Positions 1 to 8,184 of a stretch of DNA of 38,724 bases are shown here, one piece after another. This DNA is from an uncultured Aquimarina sp. Its GTDB lineage: Bacteria > Bacteroidota > Bacteroidia > Flavobacteriales > Flavobacteriaceae. The position numbers were made by a program, and so were the translations under genes. Each line of letters opens with the position of its first letter. Position 1 is the stretch's first letter. The DNA lies in NCBI GenBank assembly GCA_947492105.1, contig CANLMN010000035.1, forward strand, positions 1 through 38,724, written 5' to 3'. The notes below the pieces were generated by a model. It was not told the DNA's origin. It saw only the letters and a program-made list of their open reading frames with translations, and made no database searches.

Positions 1-427
1 TAACCTAATTACTAATTTCAAGCAAAGGTAGGTCAGAAGGTAGAGCTAGGAAAGATGTACTTGCTCGGAGCGATACGTACTGCCACTCCAATAGCAGAAC
101 GTTATTTTTAATACCCAAAAAATCATCTTCAAAATCATTTTCCCCCTTATGCAAGGGCGGATCAGTCAACACGGTCTATAACGTGTTGGTCTCTCTTTTA
201 TTAGGGGCGTATTTGCTATCTAATTTGTCCTGCTGCCGCGGTCAAAACTGCTTTTTTTTGTAAAAGATCTTCTAGATAGTTTGTTTGATTTATTTGCTTT
301 GTTCATGGTGTGCGTTTGTAGTAGAATTAATGCGTAAATGTATGAATCCCATGATTATAAATGATTATGTGAGTAGTTGCTTGTGCGGTGCTGTGATTCG
401 TAATAAGAAATGATATTAGTGTGATTA
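1..427. other. Gene-free left edge with tandem hairpins
   Basis: No convincing gene is visible. Most of the stretch is AT-rich, but about 140-240 is noticeably more GC-rich and folds into two adjacent hairpins: CCCTT-ATGC-AAGGG at 144-157 and CAACACG-N8-CGTGTTG at 167-188. A 31-codon open stretch at 16-111 (plus) ends in a stop but has no start and resembles nothing I recognise; it may be the tail of a decayed gene. No T-run follows the hairpins directly, so they are not obvious terminators. Confidence 0.4.
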
Positions 428-643
428 TCATAACATACCTAAACAAAGCGAAGAGCCTATTAATAAGGCTGTAAAAATTAGAATCGAAATAATAATTCCA
501 ATTCTCAATGTGCTCTTGCCTTTGGTATATGCTTCCGTGTCATTTTTATTGGTATTAATAGCTTTGTAGCCTTTGATTAAACAGATAATAGCTGTTATTA
601 TAATTCCAATTATCAAAAAGAGTAGTATTCCGATTCCTTCCAT
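428..643 (-). CDS. Small two-helix membrane protein
   Basis: This predicted protein of 71 residues is almost entirely membrane: helix 1 spans about residues 4-24 and helix 2 about residues 47-70, joined by a polar, Lys/Asn/Thr-rich linker. No catalytic motif is visible and I do not recognise a family. It starts at an ATG and lies about 160 bases downstream of the Tes-like radical SAM gene on the same strand. It could be the last gene of that operon or an independent gene; the AT-rich gap shows no clear terminator. The hydrophobic composition and intact frame argue that it is real. Confidence 0.6.
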   Translation of the reverse strand: MEGIGILLFLIIGIIITAIICLIKGYKAINTNKNDTEAYTKGKSTLRIGIIISILIFTALLIGSSLCLGML

Positions 644-802
644 GGCAAAATTTTAAAAGAATTTAATTTAAAATAAAAATGGGTTGTCCTGTAATAGTGG
701 GTTTTTAAGTTTTTTTGGTTTTGAGATATTTCAGAGCTTTTGTTGAGGCATTTCAAAAAAGAATATTTTATAATAACTCGAAAAAAAAATTGAATGGCTT
801 TT

Positions 803-2197
803 CTATCCTATTTTTGCCTTGAGCTCTTCCAAACGTTTGATTTTGTCATCACGATAGAATAAATTCATGGTTTCGAATGGAATAATTTTCTCATCCTTAT
901 TTACAATATGTACGCATGATTTCTTGACTGCACGGACATCAAAATTATGAGCGTCGATAAACTGCATGATAATAACCCGAAAGAGATTATCATAACTCAT
1001 ATTGGGCGCGTCAATACCAGGGAGACAGCACATGATAGTGTGTAGTTCTTCTTGCGCTTTTTCTACAGAGTTTCCAGTACTGAAAAGGTTCAGCATATGA
1101 GAGTGGAGTTTTTCATCCTGCTCATATACAATTGTGTTTTTAGAATTATCAAGCAAATCTTCAGGATTTAGATAGCGAGTTAGTGGATAGACTTGGTTTT
1201 CTAATTTTAGAGCATATCCCATGACTAATGCATCGGGATTACAGGGAACGGGAATCAAATCCGATGATTCAAAAATTGGAGATTGTTCCAGTATTTTACG
1301 ACGTACCTCTGTAAGTGTAATGCGGTGTTCATTATTGTCAAAATTTTCTAAGCGGCCGGCGATTTGTGTGGGTTGAAAAGTTACACCGCGGACACAAGGT
1401 TGTTTTAGAGCAAAGGCAATGATTGTTCCCATTTCATCATCATTCAACCCCTTTTGTAAGGTGACAACCAAGGTGGTCGATAGCTGAAGTTCGTTCAGGT
1501 TTTCTAATGCCTTTTTGCGTATGTCTGTCAAATCTTTTCCACGTAGCTCCACCAAGGCTTCTGGTTTGAAAGAATCAAACTGTAGGTAGATCTCAAAATC
1601 TGGAGCATAACTAGCCAAGCGCTTAGCAAACTCTTTGTCTTTGGCAATTCTAATGCCATTAGTGTTGAGCATAAGGTGCTTGATGGGTTTGGATTTGGCA
1701 ATATCCATAATCTCAAAAAACTGAGGATGTACCGTAGGCTCTCCACCGCTGATCTGAACCACATCGGGTTCCCCTTCATTGGCCACAATGACATCAAACA
1801 TCCGCTCGATCTCCTCTAGTGTTCTGTGACGGCCATAGGTGGGAGATGATCCAGCATAGCAAGTAGGGCATGTGAGATTACAACGGTCCGTTACTTCAAT
1901 CACAGTAAGACAGGAGTGTTGTTCATGATCCGCACAAAGCCCGCAGTCATACGGACAGCCATAATGAGTGTCTGTGTTGAATTTTAATGGAATTTCTGAG
2001 CGCTTATTATAATTACGTATTTGTTTGTAATATTCTATGTCATCGGCAATTAATACTTTGGAATAACCATGAGTTGGACAGCGTTTGAGCATATATACCT
2101 TGTCGTCCTGAAAGATGATTTTGGCATCCACACGTGTCAAACATTCTGAACACAAACTGGTGGTGAAATCGTAGTAGATATAATTTCTTTCTGGCAT
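803..2197 (-). CDS. Radical SAM protein, tetraether synthase (Tes/MJ0619)-like
   Basis: The 464-residue protein has the layout I associate with the MJ0619/Tes family, whose archaeal members join two lipid chains tail to tail in membrane-spanning lipids. An N-terminal metal site is suggested by CX2C (C16, C19) and the CPTHG at C40-G44. A second Cys group, C81, C85, C88 and C96, lies just before the radical SAM cluster motif CX3CX2C (C106, C110, C113). The SAM-binding GGEP is at 151-154. The C-terminal part has C390-C391 and an SCVH...IIPF segment (C428, 439-441); archaeal relatives, as I recall them, have Cys after IPF where this protein has Glu. It sits downstream of an Lgt-like membrane protein on the same strand, 117 bases apart, which suggests work on a membrane lipid or lipoprotein. 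The radical SAM assignment is firm. The lipid substrate is inference, because bacterial members of this family are functionally mixed and Bacteroidota are not known for tetraethers. Confidence 0.85.
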   Translation of the reverse strand: MPERNYIYYDFTTSLCSECLTRVDAKIIFQDDKVYMLKRCPTHGYSKVLIADDIEYYKQIRNYNKRSEIPLKFNTDTHYGCPYDCGLCADHEQHSCLTVIEVTDRCNLTCPTCYAGSSPTYGRHRTLEEIERMFDVIVANEGEPDVVQISGGEPTVHPQFFEIMDIAKSKPIKHLMLNTNGIRIAKDKEFAKRLASYAPDFEIYLQFDSFKPEALVELRGKDLTDIRKKALENLNELQLSTTLVVTLQKGLNDDEMGTIIAFALKQPCVRGVTFQPTQIAGRLENFDNNEHRITLTEVRRKILEQSPIFESSDLIPVPCNPDALVMGYALKLENQVYPLTRYLNPEDLLDNSKNTIVYEQDEKLHSHMLNLFSTGNSVEKAQEELHTIMCCLPGIDAPNMSYDNLFRVIIMQFIDAHNFDVRAVKKSCVHIVNKDEKIIPFETMNLFYRDDKIKRLEELKAKIG

Positions 2198-2314
2198 ATT
2201 TGAGGTTTCTTTTATGGGTAATTAAGATACTAAATACTTTGTAAGATTTTGATTTTGGGCGGTTCAAAAATGATAATTTGTATAGACTAATAGATTCAGT
2301 TCTTTAAAAAAAAC

Positions 2315-3055
2315 TTATAAGACTAACGATTTTGGATATAAAAACACCTTGTAGTAGTAAACAAAACACAAAATACAACACCATTGGATACTGCTAAGAC
2401 CTGCGATAAAAAAGGTGTTGGGTTTGATAAATTCCATAAAAAAACGAAAACCAAAATAGGATATCATAAAAAGTTGAAACAAGCTTCCGTTTTTGAAAGC
2501 GAACTGTTTTGTAAGCTTTCGCAAAAGCGTAAATAGTATAATCAAGAAAAATAATTCATACAGTGCTGTAGGGTGCCTTTGGATACCATCTCCCAAATCC
2601 ATACCCATAAAAAAGCTCGTTTTACTTCCGTATGTGGGTTCCAAGGTCCCCGTGAGCCAACAGCCGACACGTCCAATGGCAATACCGATAATGATTGGGA
2701 ATACAAACAAATCTCCTGAGGACTCTCGCTCTTTTACGGCCTTTTTGATCAATTCGACCCCCATTAAGCCTCCAAATAGGCCGCCAATAATGGTTTTGCT
2801 TTGGTATACTCGTAGCCAATTCATATCCAATAATACAGATGGGCTTTCTAAGGCTCCTAGTAATCGAGATCCTACAAAGGCTCCAATCGTAGCGCCTAGG
2901 ATAATCCATAATCGATTATCCGTGCTAATCGGATCTTTTGTGCGTTTTCGTAACCAGACGTAATAGCGAAAGGCACTAAAAAAAGCCAATGTTTCGAAGA
3001 AAATATGAAGAGAGATTTCACGGTCAAATAGCTCAAATGTTATAGGTATTTCCAA
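2315..3055 (-). CDS. Lgt-like (prolipoprotein diacylglyceryl transferase family) membrane protein
   Basis: This 246-residue, multi-helix membrane protein shows the Lgt motif series: GSR at 62-64, GGLFGGLMG at 91-99, GRVG at 128-131, RHPTALYE at 160-167 and FRFFMEF at 203-209. R129, H161, E167, R204 and E208 line up by motif with R143, the RHPSQLYE box, R239 and E243 of E. coli Lgt. The Lgt segment SFHGGLIG, which carries the functionally important H103, reads GLFGGLMG here, so that His is replaced by Phe94. The Asn-containing GNFINGE segment is also altered to GCWLTGT. It is shorter than typical Lgt (about 270-300 residues). The changes suggest a paralogue that binds a phosphatidylglycerol-like lipid but transfers to a different acceptor, or does different chemistry. 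It starts 12 bases after the small membrane gene upstream and precedes the Tes-like gene, so the three probably form one transcript. Confidence 0.8.
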   Translation of the reverse strand: MEIPITFELFDREISLHIFFETLAFFSAFRYYVWLRKRTKDPISTDNRLWIILGATIGAFVGSRLLGALESPSVLLDMNWLRVYQSKTIIGGLFGGLMGVELIKKAVKERESSGDLFVFPIIIGIAIGRVGCWLTGTLEPTYGSKTSFFMGMDLGDGIQRHPTALYELFFLIILFTLLRKLTKQFAFKNGSLFQLFMISYFGFRFFMEFIKPNTFFIAGLSSIQWCCILCFVYYYKVFLYPKSLVL

Positions 3056-3067
3056 ATTTTTTGTATG

Positions 3068-3280
3068 TTATTTTTTGAAAAACTTCCAAGCTGAGATACC
3101 AATTAATAGTGCTAAGATAGGTAGGATAAACCATAGATCAATTCTGTTAAGAGTTGAGTCTTCTGGATGTGTGCTCAGATATTGTTGTACGTTTTTTTCC
3201 CAGATACCATATATAACTATCAGGATAATGGTGGTGATTTGTATACCAGAGGCACTTCGTTTTTTGCTAGTCATATCCAA
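3068..3280 (-). CDS. Small membrane protein heading the Lgt-like/Tes-like operon
   Basis: This 70-residue protein has a basic N-terminus (residues 1-12), a first hydrophobic segment at about 13-27, a polar loop and a second helix at about 49-65, ending in a Lys-rich tail. Met3 is an alternative start. It is the first gene of the minus-strand group and lies 12 bases ahead of the Lgt-like gene, so the two are very likely cotranscribed. No family is recognised. The positive-inside pattern at both ends suggests a hairpin with both termini in the cytoplasm, consistent with an accessory subunit for the Lgt-like protein. Confidence 0.6.
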   Translation of the reverse strand: MDMTSKKRSASGIQITTIILIVIYGIWEKNVQQYLSTHPEDSTLNRIDLWFILPILALLIGISAWKFFKK

Positions 3281-3297
3281 AGATATATTTTTTAATG

Positions 3298-3314
3298 CTG
3301 AATTCTGAATTCAG
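3298..3314. promoter_or_regulatory. 17-bp palindrome in a divergent promoter region
   Basis: CTGAATTC-T-GAATTCAG is a perfect 8+8 inverted repeat. It lies in the 83-base gap between the divergently read Lgt-like operon and the HMG-CoA reductase gene. A binding site for a regulator acting on one or both directions is possible; no regulator is encoded next to it. AT-rich palindromes of this kind also occur by chance. Confidence 0.35.
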
Positions 3315-3336
3315 GATTCTAAATTAGAAAAAGAAG

Positions 3337-3344
3337 TATCTTTG
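3337..3344 (+). promoter_or_regulatory. Bacteroidota -7 box before HMG-CoA reductase
   Basis: TATCTTTG matches the Bacteroidota -7 consensus TAnnTTTG and ends 22 bases before the ATG at 3364. No clear -33 TTG is visible. Confidence 0.5.
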
Positions 3345-3363
3345 TACGAAATTAGAACGACAC

Positions 3364-4680
3364 ATGACAGCAGCTGTTTCCGGCTTTTCTAGGCTAACCA
3401 AAGCTCAAAAAATTGAATGGATCGCTAATGCCTATTTTCAGGATCCAAGTGAGGCTATTAAAGTATTAGCCCAATATAAAAACTCTGATGGTGTACTACA
3501 ACAATTACATGACGAGTTTACCGAAAATACGATTTCTAATTACTATTTGCCATTTGGTGTAGCACCTAATTTTGTTATCAACAACGAGCGTTATACGATT
3601 CCGATGGCAATCGAGGAGAGTTCTGTTGTTGCTGCGGCTAGTAAAGCGGCAAAATTTTGGGATTCTAGAGGTGGATTTACTACAGAGGTGCTCAATACAG
3701 TCAAAGTAGGTCAGGTCCATTTTAGTTATACAGGAGCAGTGACAAAGCTCGAGCGTTTTTTTGAATTCGTACAACCAAAGTTAATGGAGTCCGTTGCTTC
3801 TTTGACCAAGAATATGGAAAAACGAGGTGGAGGTATATCTTCAATTAGCTTGAGAGATAAAACTACAGAAATCCCAAATTATTATCAGTTACATTGTACT
3901 TTTGAGACTGTAGATGCTATGGGGGCTAATTTTATTAATTCTTGTTTAGAGGCATTTGCTACAACGCTCCGTTTGGAGGCGTTATCATACACTGATTTTA
4001 CGCCCGAAGAACAAATGCTAGAAATAATCATGAGCATTTTGTCTAACTATGTGCCAGAGTGTTTGGTTAGGGCAACAGTATCTTGTCCCGTTGATAAATT
4101 GCCAGAGACAGAGGAATTGACAGCTATACAATACGCGGATAAATTTGTGCGTGCTGTCAAAATTGCAGAAGTAGAACCCTATCGTGCTGTTACACATAAC
4201 AAGGGTATTATGAATGGTATTGATGCTGTAGTCTTGGCGACTGGGAATGATTTTAGAGCTATAGAAGCGGGAGTACATGCCTATGCTGCCAGAGATGGAC
4301 AGTACAGGAGCCTCACGCATGCAGCTATAGAAAATGGTATTTTTACTTTTTATATAGAGGTGCCATTGGCATTGGGAACTGTTGGTGGATTGACAAGTTT
4401 ACATCCATTAGTCAAACTAGCCTTGGAGCTATTACAAAAACCTAATGCACGAGAATTGATGGAGATTACTGCTGTGGCAGGATTGGCACAGAATTTTGCA
4501 GCAATCAATTCTTTGATAACTACGGGGATTCAAGAAGGACATATGAAAATGCATCTTATGAATATTCTGAATCAGTTTGGAGCGACAAATATGGAAAAAG
4601 AACAACTGGTGGATTATTTCAAGATACATACGGTAACTCATAATGCGGTAGTGACACAGTTGGAAGAGTTGCGTGGATAA
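3364..4680 (+). CDS. mvaA: Hydroxymethylglutaryl-CoA reductase, class II (degradative type)
   Basis: The enzyme interconverts HMG-CoA and mevalonate. In flavobacteria the class II enzyme serves the mevalonate route to isoprenoids despite its 'degradative' name. The 438-residue protein is of normal class II length and has the family motifs: an E84-E85 acidic pair in PMAIEESSVV, DAMGAN at 184-189, THNKGIMNG with catalytic Lys at K280, ATGNDFRA with catalytic Asp at D296, and GHMKMH with His393 and His397 near the C-terminus. It begins at ATG 3364 behind a -7 box. The GYDIA GHMP kinase gene follows after 17 bases, a pairing that fits shared use in mevalonate metabolism. The remaining mevalonate genes are not in the window. 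Confidence 0.95.
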   Translation: MTAAVSGFSRLTKAQKIEWIANAYFQDPSEAIKVLAQYKNSDGVLQQLHDEFTENTISNYYLPFGVAPNFVINNERYTIPMAIEESSVVAAASKAAKFWDSRGGFTTEVLNTVKVGQVHFSYTGAVTKLERFFEFVQPKLMESVASLTKNMEKRGGGISSISLRDKTTEIPNYYQLHCTFETVDAMGANFINSCLEAFATTLRLEALSYTDFTPEEQMLEIIMSILSNYVPECLVRATVSCPVDKLPETEELTAIQYADKFVRAVKIAEVEPYRAVTHNKGIMNGIDAVVLATGNDFRAIEAGVHAYAARDGQYRSLTHAAIENGIFTFYIEVPLALGTVGGLTSLHPLVKLALELLQKPNARELMEITAVAGLAQNFAAINSLITTGIQEGHMKMHLMNILNQFGATNMEKEQLVDYFKIHTVTHNAVVTQLEELRG

Positions 4681-4697
4681 TAGTACTTTTTTGACGG

Positions 4698-5651
4698 ATG
4701 GATAAAAAAATATATTACGCACACGGCAAATTATTACTGACAGCAGAATATCTGGTGTTGGATGGGGCAACAGCTTTGGCAGTGCCGACCAAACAAGGAC
4801 AATTTTTGGAAGTAACTACGTATCCAGAGATTTGTCAGGAGGTATCTAAGATTTATTGGAAAAGTTTGGATCTAAAAGGAGAATGCTGGTTTGAAACTGT
4901 TTTGGAAATCTCAAAAGGAGTGATCCAAGTGTCAGAAAAATACAAGGCTACAGAAACCAAAATCACCTTCACATTGTTGGATATTTTAAAGACTGCCCAA
5001 GAACTAAATCCGGATTTTCTTACATCGTCAAACGAATTATATGTTACCACTCGCTTAGAATTTGATCGTCAGTGGGGATTGGGAACATCTTCTACTTTGA
5101 TCGCAACGATTGCAAAATGGGCAAAGGTAGACCCTTTTGTACTTTTAGAAAAAAGCTTTGGAGGTAGTGGATATGATATTGCATGCGCTATTCATGATAC
5201 ACCAATTTTGTATACTCGAATTCCGAGTGCGCCAAAAGTAGAAGAACTATTATTTGATCCACCTTTTAGAGAAGCATTGTTTTTTGTGTATCGCAATCAG
5301 AAACAGGATAGCAAAGATGCCATAGCACACTATCGTTCTTTGGATACGTTCGCTTTAGCGAAAGCGAAATCACGAATTAATGAAATTACAGAAGCTGTTC
5401 TACAATGTCAAGAGTTGAATGATTTTGAAGAATTGTTGATAGAGCATGAAGCTATTTTGTCAAAAATTTTGCAGTTCCCAACGGTAAAATCCGAGCTTTT
5501 TTCTGATTTTGTAGGGGCAGTAAAAAGTCTAGGAGGATGGGGTGGCGATTTTATGCTGGCCACTGGTGGGGTGGCTGCTCATGATTATTTTAGACAAAAA
5601 GGATATAACACGATCATAACCTACAAAGAGATGATACTTTCAAAATCATAA
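4698..5651 (+). CDS. GYDIA-type GHMP kinase, probable mevalonate-pathway kinase
   Basis: This 317-residue protein belongs to the GHMP (galacto-/homoserine/mevalonate/phosphomevalonate) kinase superfamily. The N-terminus YYAHGKLLLTAEY is the GHMP motif 1 region, GLGTSS at 127-132 is the phosphate-binding loop, and GGSGYDIA at 155-162 carries the GYDIA signature that names this Bacteroidota subgroup. A late Gly-rich loop (about 278-291, LGGWGGDFMLATG) matches motif 3. Family members phosphorylate small alcohols. Adjacency to HMG-CoA reductase favours mevalonate or a phosphorylated derivative as substrate, but galM and galE follow directly, so a sugar kinase role cannot be ruled out from position. 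The gap to galM is 12 bases, indicating an operon. Confidence 0.85.
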   Translation: MDKKIYYAHGKLLLTAEYLVLDGATALAVPTKQGQFLEVTTYPEICQEVSKIYWKSLDLKGECWFETVLEISKGVIQVSEKYKATETKITFTLLDILKTAQELNPDFLTSSNELYVTTRLEFDRQWGLGTSSTLIATIAKWAKVDPFVLLEKSFGGSGYDIACAIHDTPILYTRIPSAPKVEELLFDPPFREALFFVYRNQKQDSKDAIAHYRSLDTFALAKAKSRINEITEAVLQCQELNDFEELLIEHEAILSKILQFPTVKSELFSDFVGAVKSLGGWGGDFMLATGGVAAHDYFRQKGYNTIITYKEMILSKS

Positions 5652-5663
5652 ATATTTTTTTAG

Positions 5664-6740
5664 ATGTCAAAAAACCTACAAGAATCAAGTATTCAGAAAT
5701 TTAGTTTTGGGAAACTCCAAAATGGACAAGATGTACATTGTTATGAATTTAGGAATTCTAATGGAATAATAATTTGTCTTTTGGATTATGGCTTGACCAT
5801 CCAAAAAATGATACTACCCGATACGGAAGAGAAGCTTCTGGATGTGGTTTTGGGTTTTGATAATATAGAAGGGTACGAAGGGGATCACCCTTATTTTGGT
5901 TGCTTAGTAGGACCCAATGCTAATCGGATCAAAAATGGCCGTGTAGTCATTGATGGCAAAGCGGTACAACTTGTACAAAATGAAGGTGATAATCAATTGC
6001 ATAGCGCAGAAGGTTTTCAGAGAAGAATTTGGGACTGTACGATTAAAAAAGATAATGAAGGACAGCCATTTCTGGAGTGTTTTTATTTGAAAAAAGCAGG
6101 AGAAGAAGGTTTTCCGGGTAATTTGAAAACACAGGTGAGATTCCAGTTAACAGAGGGTAATATATTGGATATGCACTACACTGCAACCACAGATGCTACA
6201 ACAATTGTGAATCTGACTCGACATGATTATTTTAATCTACAAGATGGAGGCGCATCTTCTATTTTTGAGCATGTATTAGAAATAAACTCACAGCAGATAA
6301 CCGAAAAAGATACAGAAGATATCCCTACAGGAAAGGTGTTGGATATCAAAGGAACTTCGTATGATTTTTCTACAATTACATCAATCCAATCCAATCTGGA
6401 TGCAAAAAAACCAGATTTGATGCCAATTGCTTTTGATGATAATTATGTTCTGGAGAACAAATCAAAAAAACTTTTATTTGCAGCAAAACTCATTGCGCCA
6501 GATGCAAAACGAAGCCTAGAGATACATTCAAGTCAACCAGGGTTGCAGTTTTATACAGGTGTACATACCAAAAATCAAAGAGGAAAAAATGGGGTGATCT
6601 ATCAACCCTATAGTGGTCTTTGCTTAGAGGCGCAGCATTTTCCGGATGCGCCTAATCACGCTAGTTTCGAAAACACAATTATAACACCAAGTGAGGTGTA
6701 TGAGCATCAGTTGCAATATCGATTCGGAACAGGGGAGTAA
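5664..6740 (+). CDS. galM: Aldose 1-epimerase (galactose mutarotase)
   Basis: This enzyme interconverts the alpha and beta anomers of aldoses and is the first step of the Leloir pathway. The 358-residue protein has the expected sites: H113 in QLHS, catalytic H187, the substrate-binding Asp in FDDNYVL (D258/D259) and the catalytic base E322 in LEAQHFPDAPN. The usual TNHSYFNL segment reads TRHDYFNL here; the His is retained, so activity is likely. There is no signal peptide, so the protein is cytoplasmic, unlike many secreted Bacteroidota mutarotases. The gene lies 12 bases after the GHMP kinase and 87 bases before galE, and the group is probably one transcript ending at the 7919-7977 terminator. 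Confidence 0.93.
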   Translation: MSKNLQESSIQKFSFGKLQNGQDVHCYEFRNSNGIIICLLDYGLTIQKMILPDTEEKLLDVVLGFDNIEGYEGDHPYFGCLVGPNANRIKNGRVVIDGKAVQLVQNEGDNQLHSAEGFQRRIWDCTIKKDNEGQPFLECFYLKKAGEEGFPGNLKTQVRFQLTEGNILDMHYTATTDATTIVNLTRHDYFNLQDGGASSIFEHVLEINSQQITEKDTEDIPTGKVLDIKGTSYDFSTITSIQSNLDAKKPDLMPIAFDDNYVLENKSKKLLFAAKLIAPDAKRSLEIHSSQPGLQFYTGVHTKNQRGKNGVIYQPYSGLCLEAQHFPDAPNHASFENTIITPSEVYEHQLQYRFGTGE

Positions 6741-6827
6741 TTATTTTGCTAAAATTAGCATTCCTAAATTATTAATGTACTTTTGAATCTAGAATTGTAA
6801 ACTAAGAGTTGAATAAAAAATAAGCAC

Positions 6828-7844
6828 ATGAAAATACTCGTTACAGGAGGATTAGGATTTATTGGATCACATACAGTGGTGGAGTTACAACAAGAGGGTT
6901 TTGAAGTTGTTGTTATTGATAATTGTTCTAATTCCTCAACAGATGTTTTGAAAGGTATTGAAGCAATTAGTGGAACACAACCAATTTTTGAACACATTGA
7001 TTTGCGAGAACGTGATAAGGTTCGTGATTTTTTTCAAAGACACCAAGATATCCAAGGGGTGATTCATTTTGCAGCGTCCAAGGCTGTAGGGGAGAGTGTA
7101 CAGAATCCACTATTGTATTATGAAAATAATATCAATACTTTGGTGTATGTACTCCAGGAATTAGAAAAAAAAGAACAAGCAAATTTTATATTTAGTTCGT
7201 CATGTACTGTGTATGGACAGGCAGATGAGTTGCCAATAACTGAAAATGCTCCTGTAAAACCAGCAGAGTCTCCTTATGGTAATACCAAACAGATTGGCGA
7301 AGAGATTATCAAAGATACCTGTGGGGTCAATGCGCATATCAAAGCAATTGCCTTGCGATATTTTAATCCAATAGGAGCGCATCCAACAGCACAAATAGGA
7401 GAGTTGCCTTTGGGGGTGCCACAAAATTTGGTGCCATATATTACACAGACAGGCCTTGGGTTAAGAGATGAGTTGTCTGTATTTGGAGATGATTATCCGA
7501 CAGAAGATGGAACCTGTATTAGAGACTATATTCATGTTGTGGATCTTGCTAAAGCCCATGTAGTTGCATTACAACGTCTGTTGAAGAGTAATAATAAAGC
7601 AAATTACGAAACTTTTAATATTGGGACGGGTACAGGGAGTTCTGTATTAGAGGTGATCAATTCTTTTGAACGTGTGTCTGGACAAAAGTTGAATTATAAA
7701 ATTGTCGATCGTAGGGGGGGAGATGTTACCGCAGCCTATGCCGATACGACTGCCGCAAATAATGAGCTAGGTTGGACAGCTGTTTCTAAGCTAGATGATG
7801 CCATGAGTTCTGCATGGAAATGGGAGCAGAAAGTTAGAGCCTAG
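6828..7844 (+). CDS. galE: UDP-glucose 4-epimerase
   Basis: This enzyme interconverts UDP-galactose and UDP-glucose, feeding both sugar catabolism and surface polysaccharide synthesis. The 338-residue protein is of typical GalE length. It has the Rossmann NAD motif TGGLGFIGSH at 6-15, the SSSCTVYG serine strand at 123-130, the catalytic YxxxK (Y150, K154) in SPYGNTK, RYFNPIGAH at 177-185 and RRGGD at 295-299. All features of an extended short-chain dehydrogenase/reductase are intact. It is the last gene before a strong intrinsic terminator. Confidence 0.95.
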   Translation: MKILVTGGLGFIGSHTVVELQQEGFEVVVIDNCSNSSTDVLKGIEAISGTQPIFEHIDLRERDKVRDFFQRHQDIQGVIHFAASKAVGESVQNPLLYYENNINTLVYVLQELEKKEQANFIFSSSCTVYGQADELPITENAPVKPAESPYGNTKQIGEEIIKDTCGVNAHIKAIALRYFNPIGAHPTAQIGELPLGVPQNLVPYITQTGLGLRDELSVFGDDYPTEDGTCIRDYIHVVDLAKAHVVALQRLLKSNNKANYETFNIGTGTGSSVLEVINSFERVSGQKLNYKIVDRRGGDVTAAYADTTAANNELGWTAVSKLDDAMSSAWKWEQKVRA

Positions 7845-7918
7845 TCAAATTTTGTTTTCAGAATTCTTGATCTAAAAACTTTTGGGATAAAGATTTTTTA
7901 TATCTTTTAATTTATACT

Positions 7919-7977
7919 CCTGAGTAGAACACTGCAGATCGGATAAGTTATGGCAGTGTAGTACTCAGGTTTTTTTT
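7919..7977 (+). terminator. Intrinsic terminator after galE
   Basis: A 17-base arm at 7919-7935 pairs with 7953-7969 (8 bp, a 2-base mismatch, then 7 bp), followed by eight T at 7970-7977. It closes the mvaA-GHMP kinase-galM-galE unit. Confidence 0.88.
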
Positions 7978-8184
7978 GTAAAAAAAATTAGAAAAGAGCC
8001 AAAATTAGGTGCCTTATTGCACAACATTATGGTCGGGGAGGGTAGCTAGCATTGTTTTAATGTTATCTAAAAAAGGTTTAGATAACCTTCATATAATCTT
8101 TTGTTTATATACTAGGAATGATTACATAATGTGTGTCTAGTAGTTTTGTAAGTGTCTAACTAAAACTAAAACACAACAAATATT
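7978..8184. other. Leader region of the phytase-like gene with a hairpin
   Basis: The gap between galE and the next gene is 340 bases including the terminator. The remainder holds a perfect 10-bp hairpin at 8062-8071/8077-8086 (GTTATCTAAA with loop AAAGG). It has no T-run, so an operator or RNA leader structure is more plausible than a terminator. An AT-rich promoter-like stretch follows (8090-8120). No gene is visible. Confidence 0.4.

Noticed and set aside
16-111. 31-codon open stretch ending in RTATPIAERYF
   Set aside because: No start codon, a stop directly upstream, and no recognised similarity; not enough to call a pseudogene.
2493-2963. Long plus-strand open frame of 156 codons
   Set aside because: It lies fully antisense to the Lgt-like gene, whose motif series is clear, and it reads as a Pro/Ser/Arg-rich shadow.
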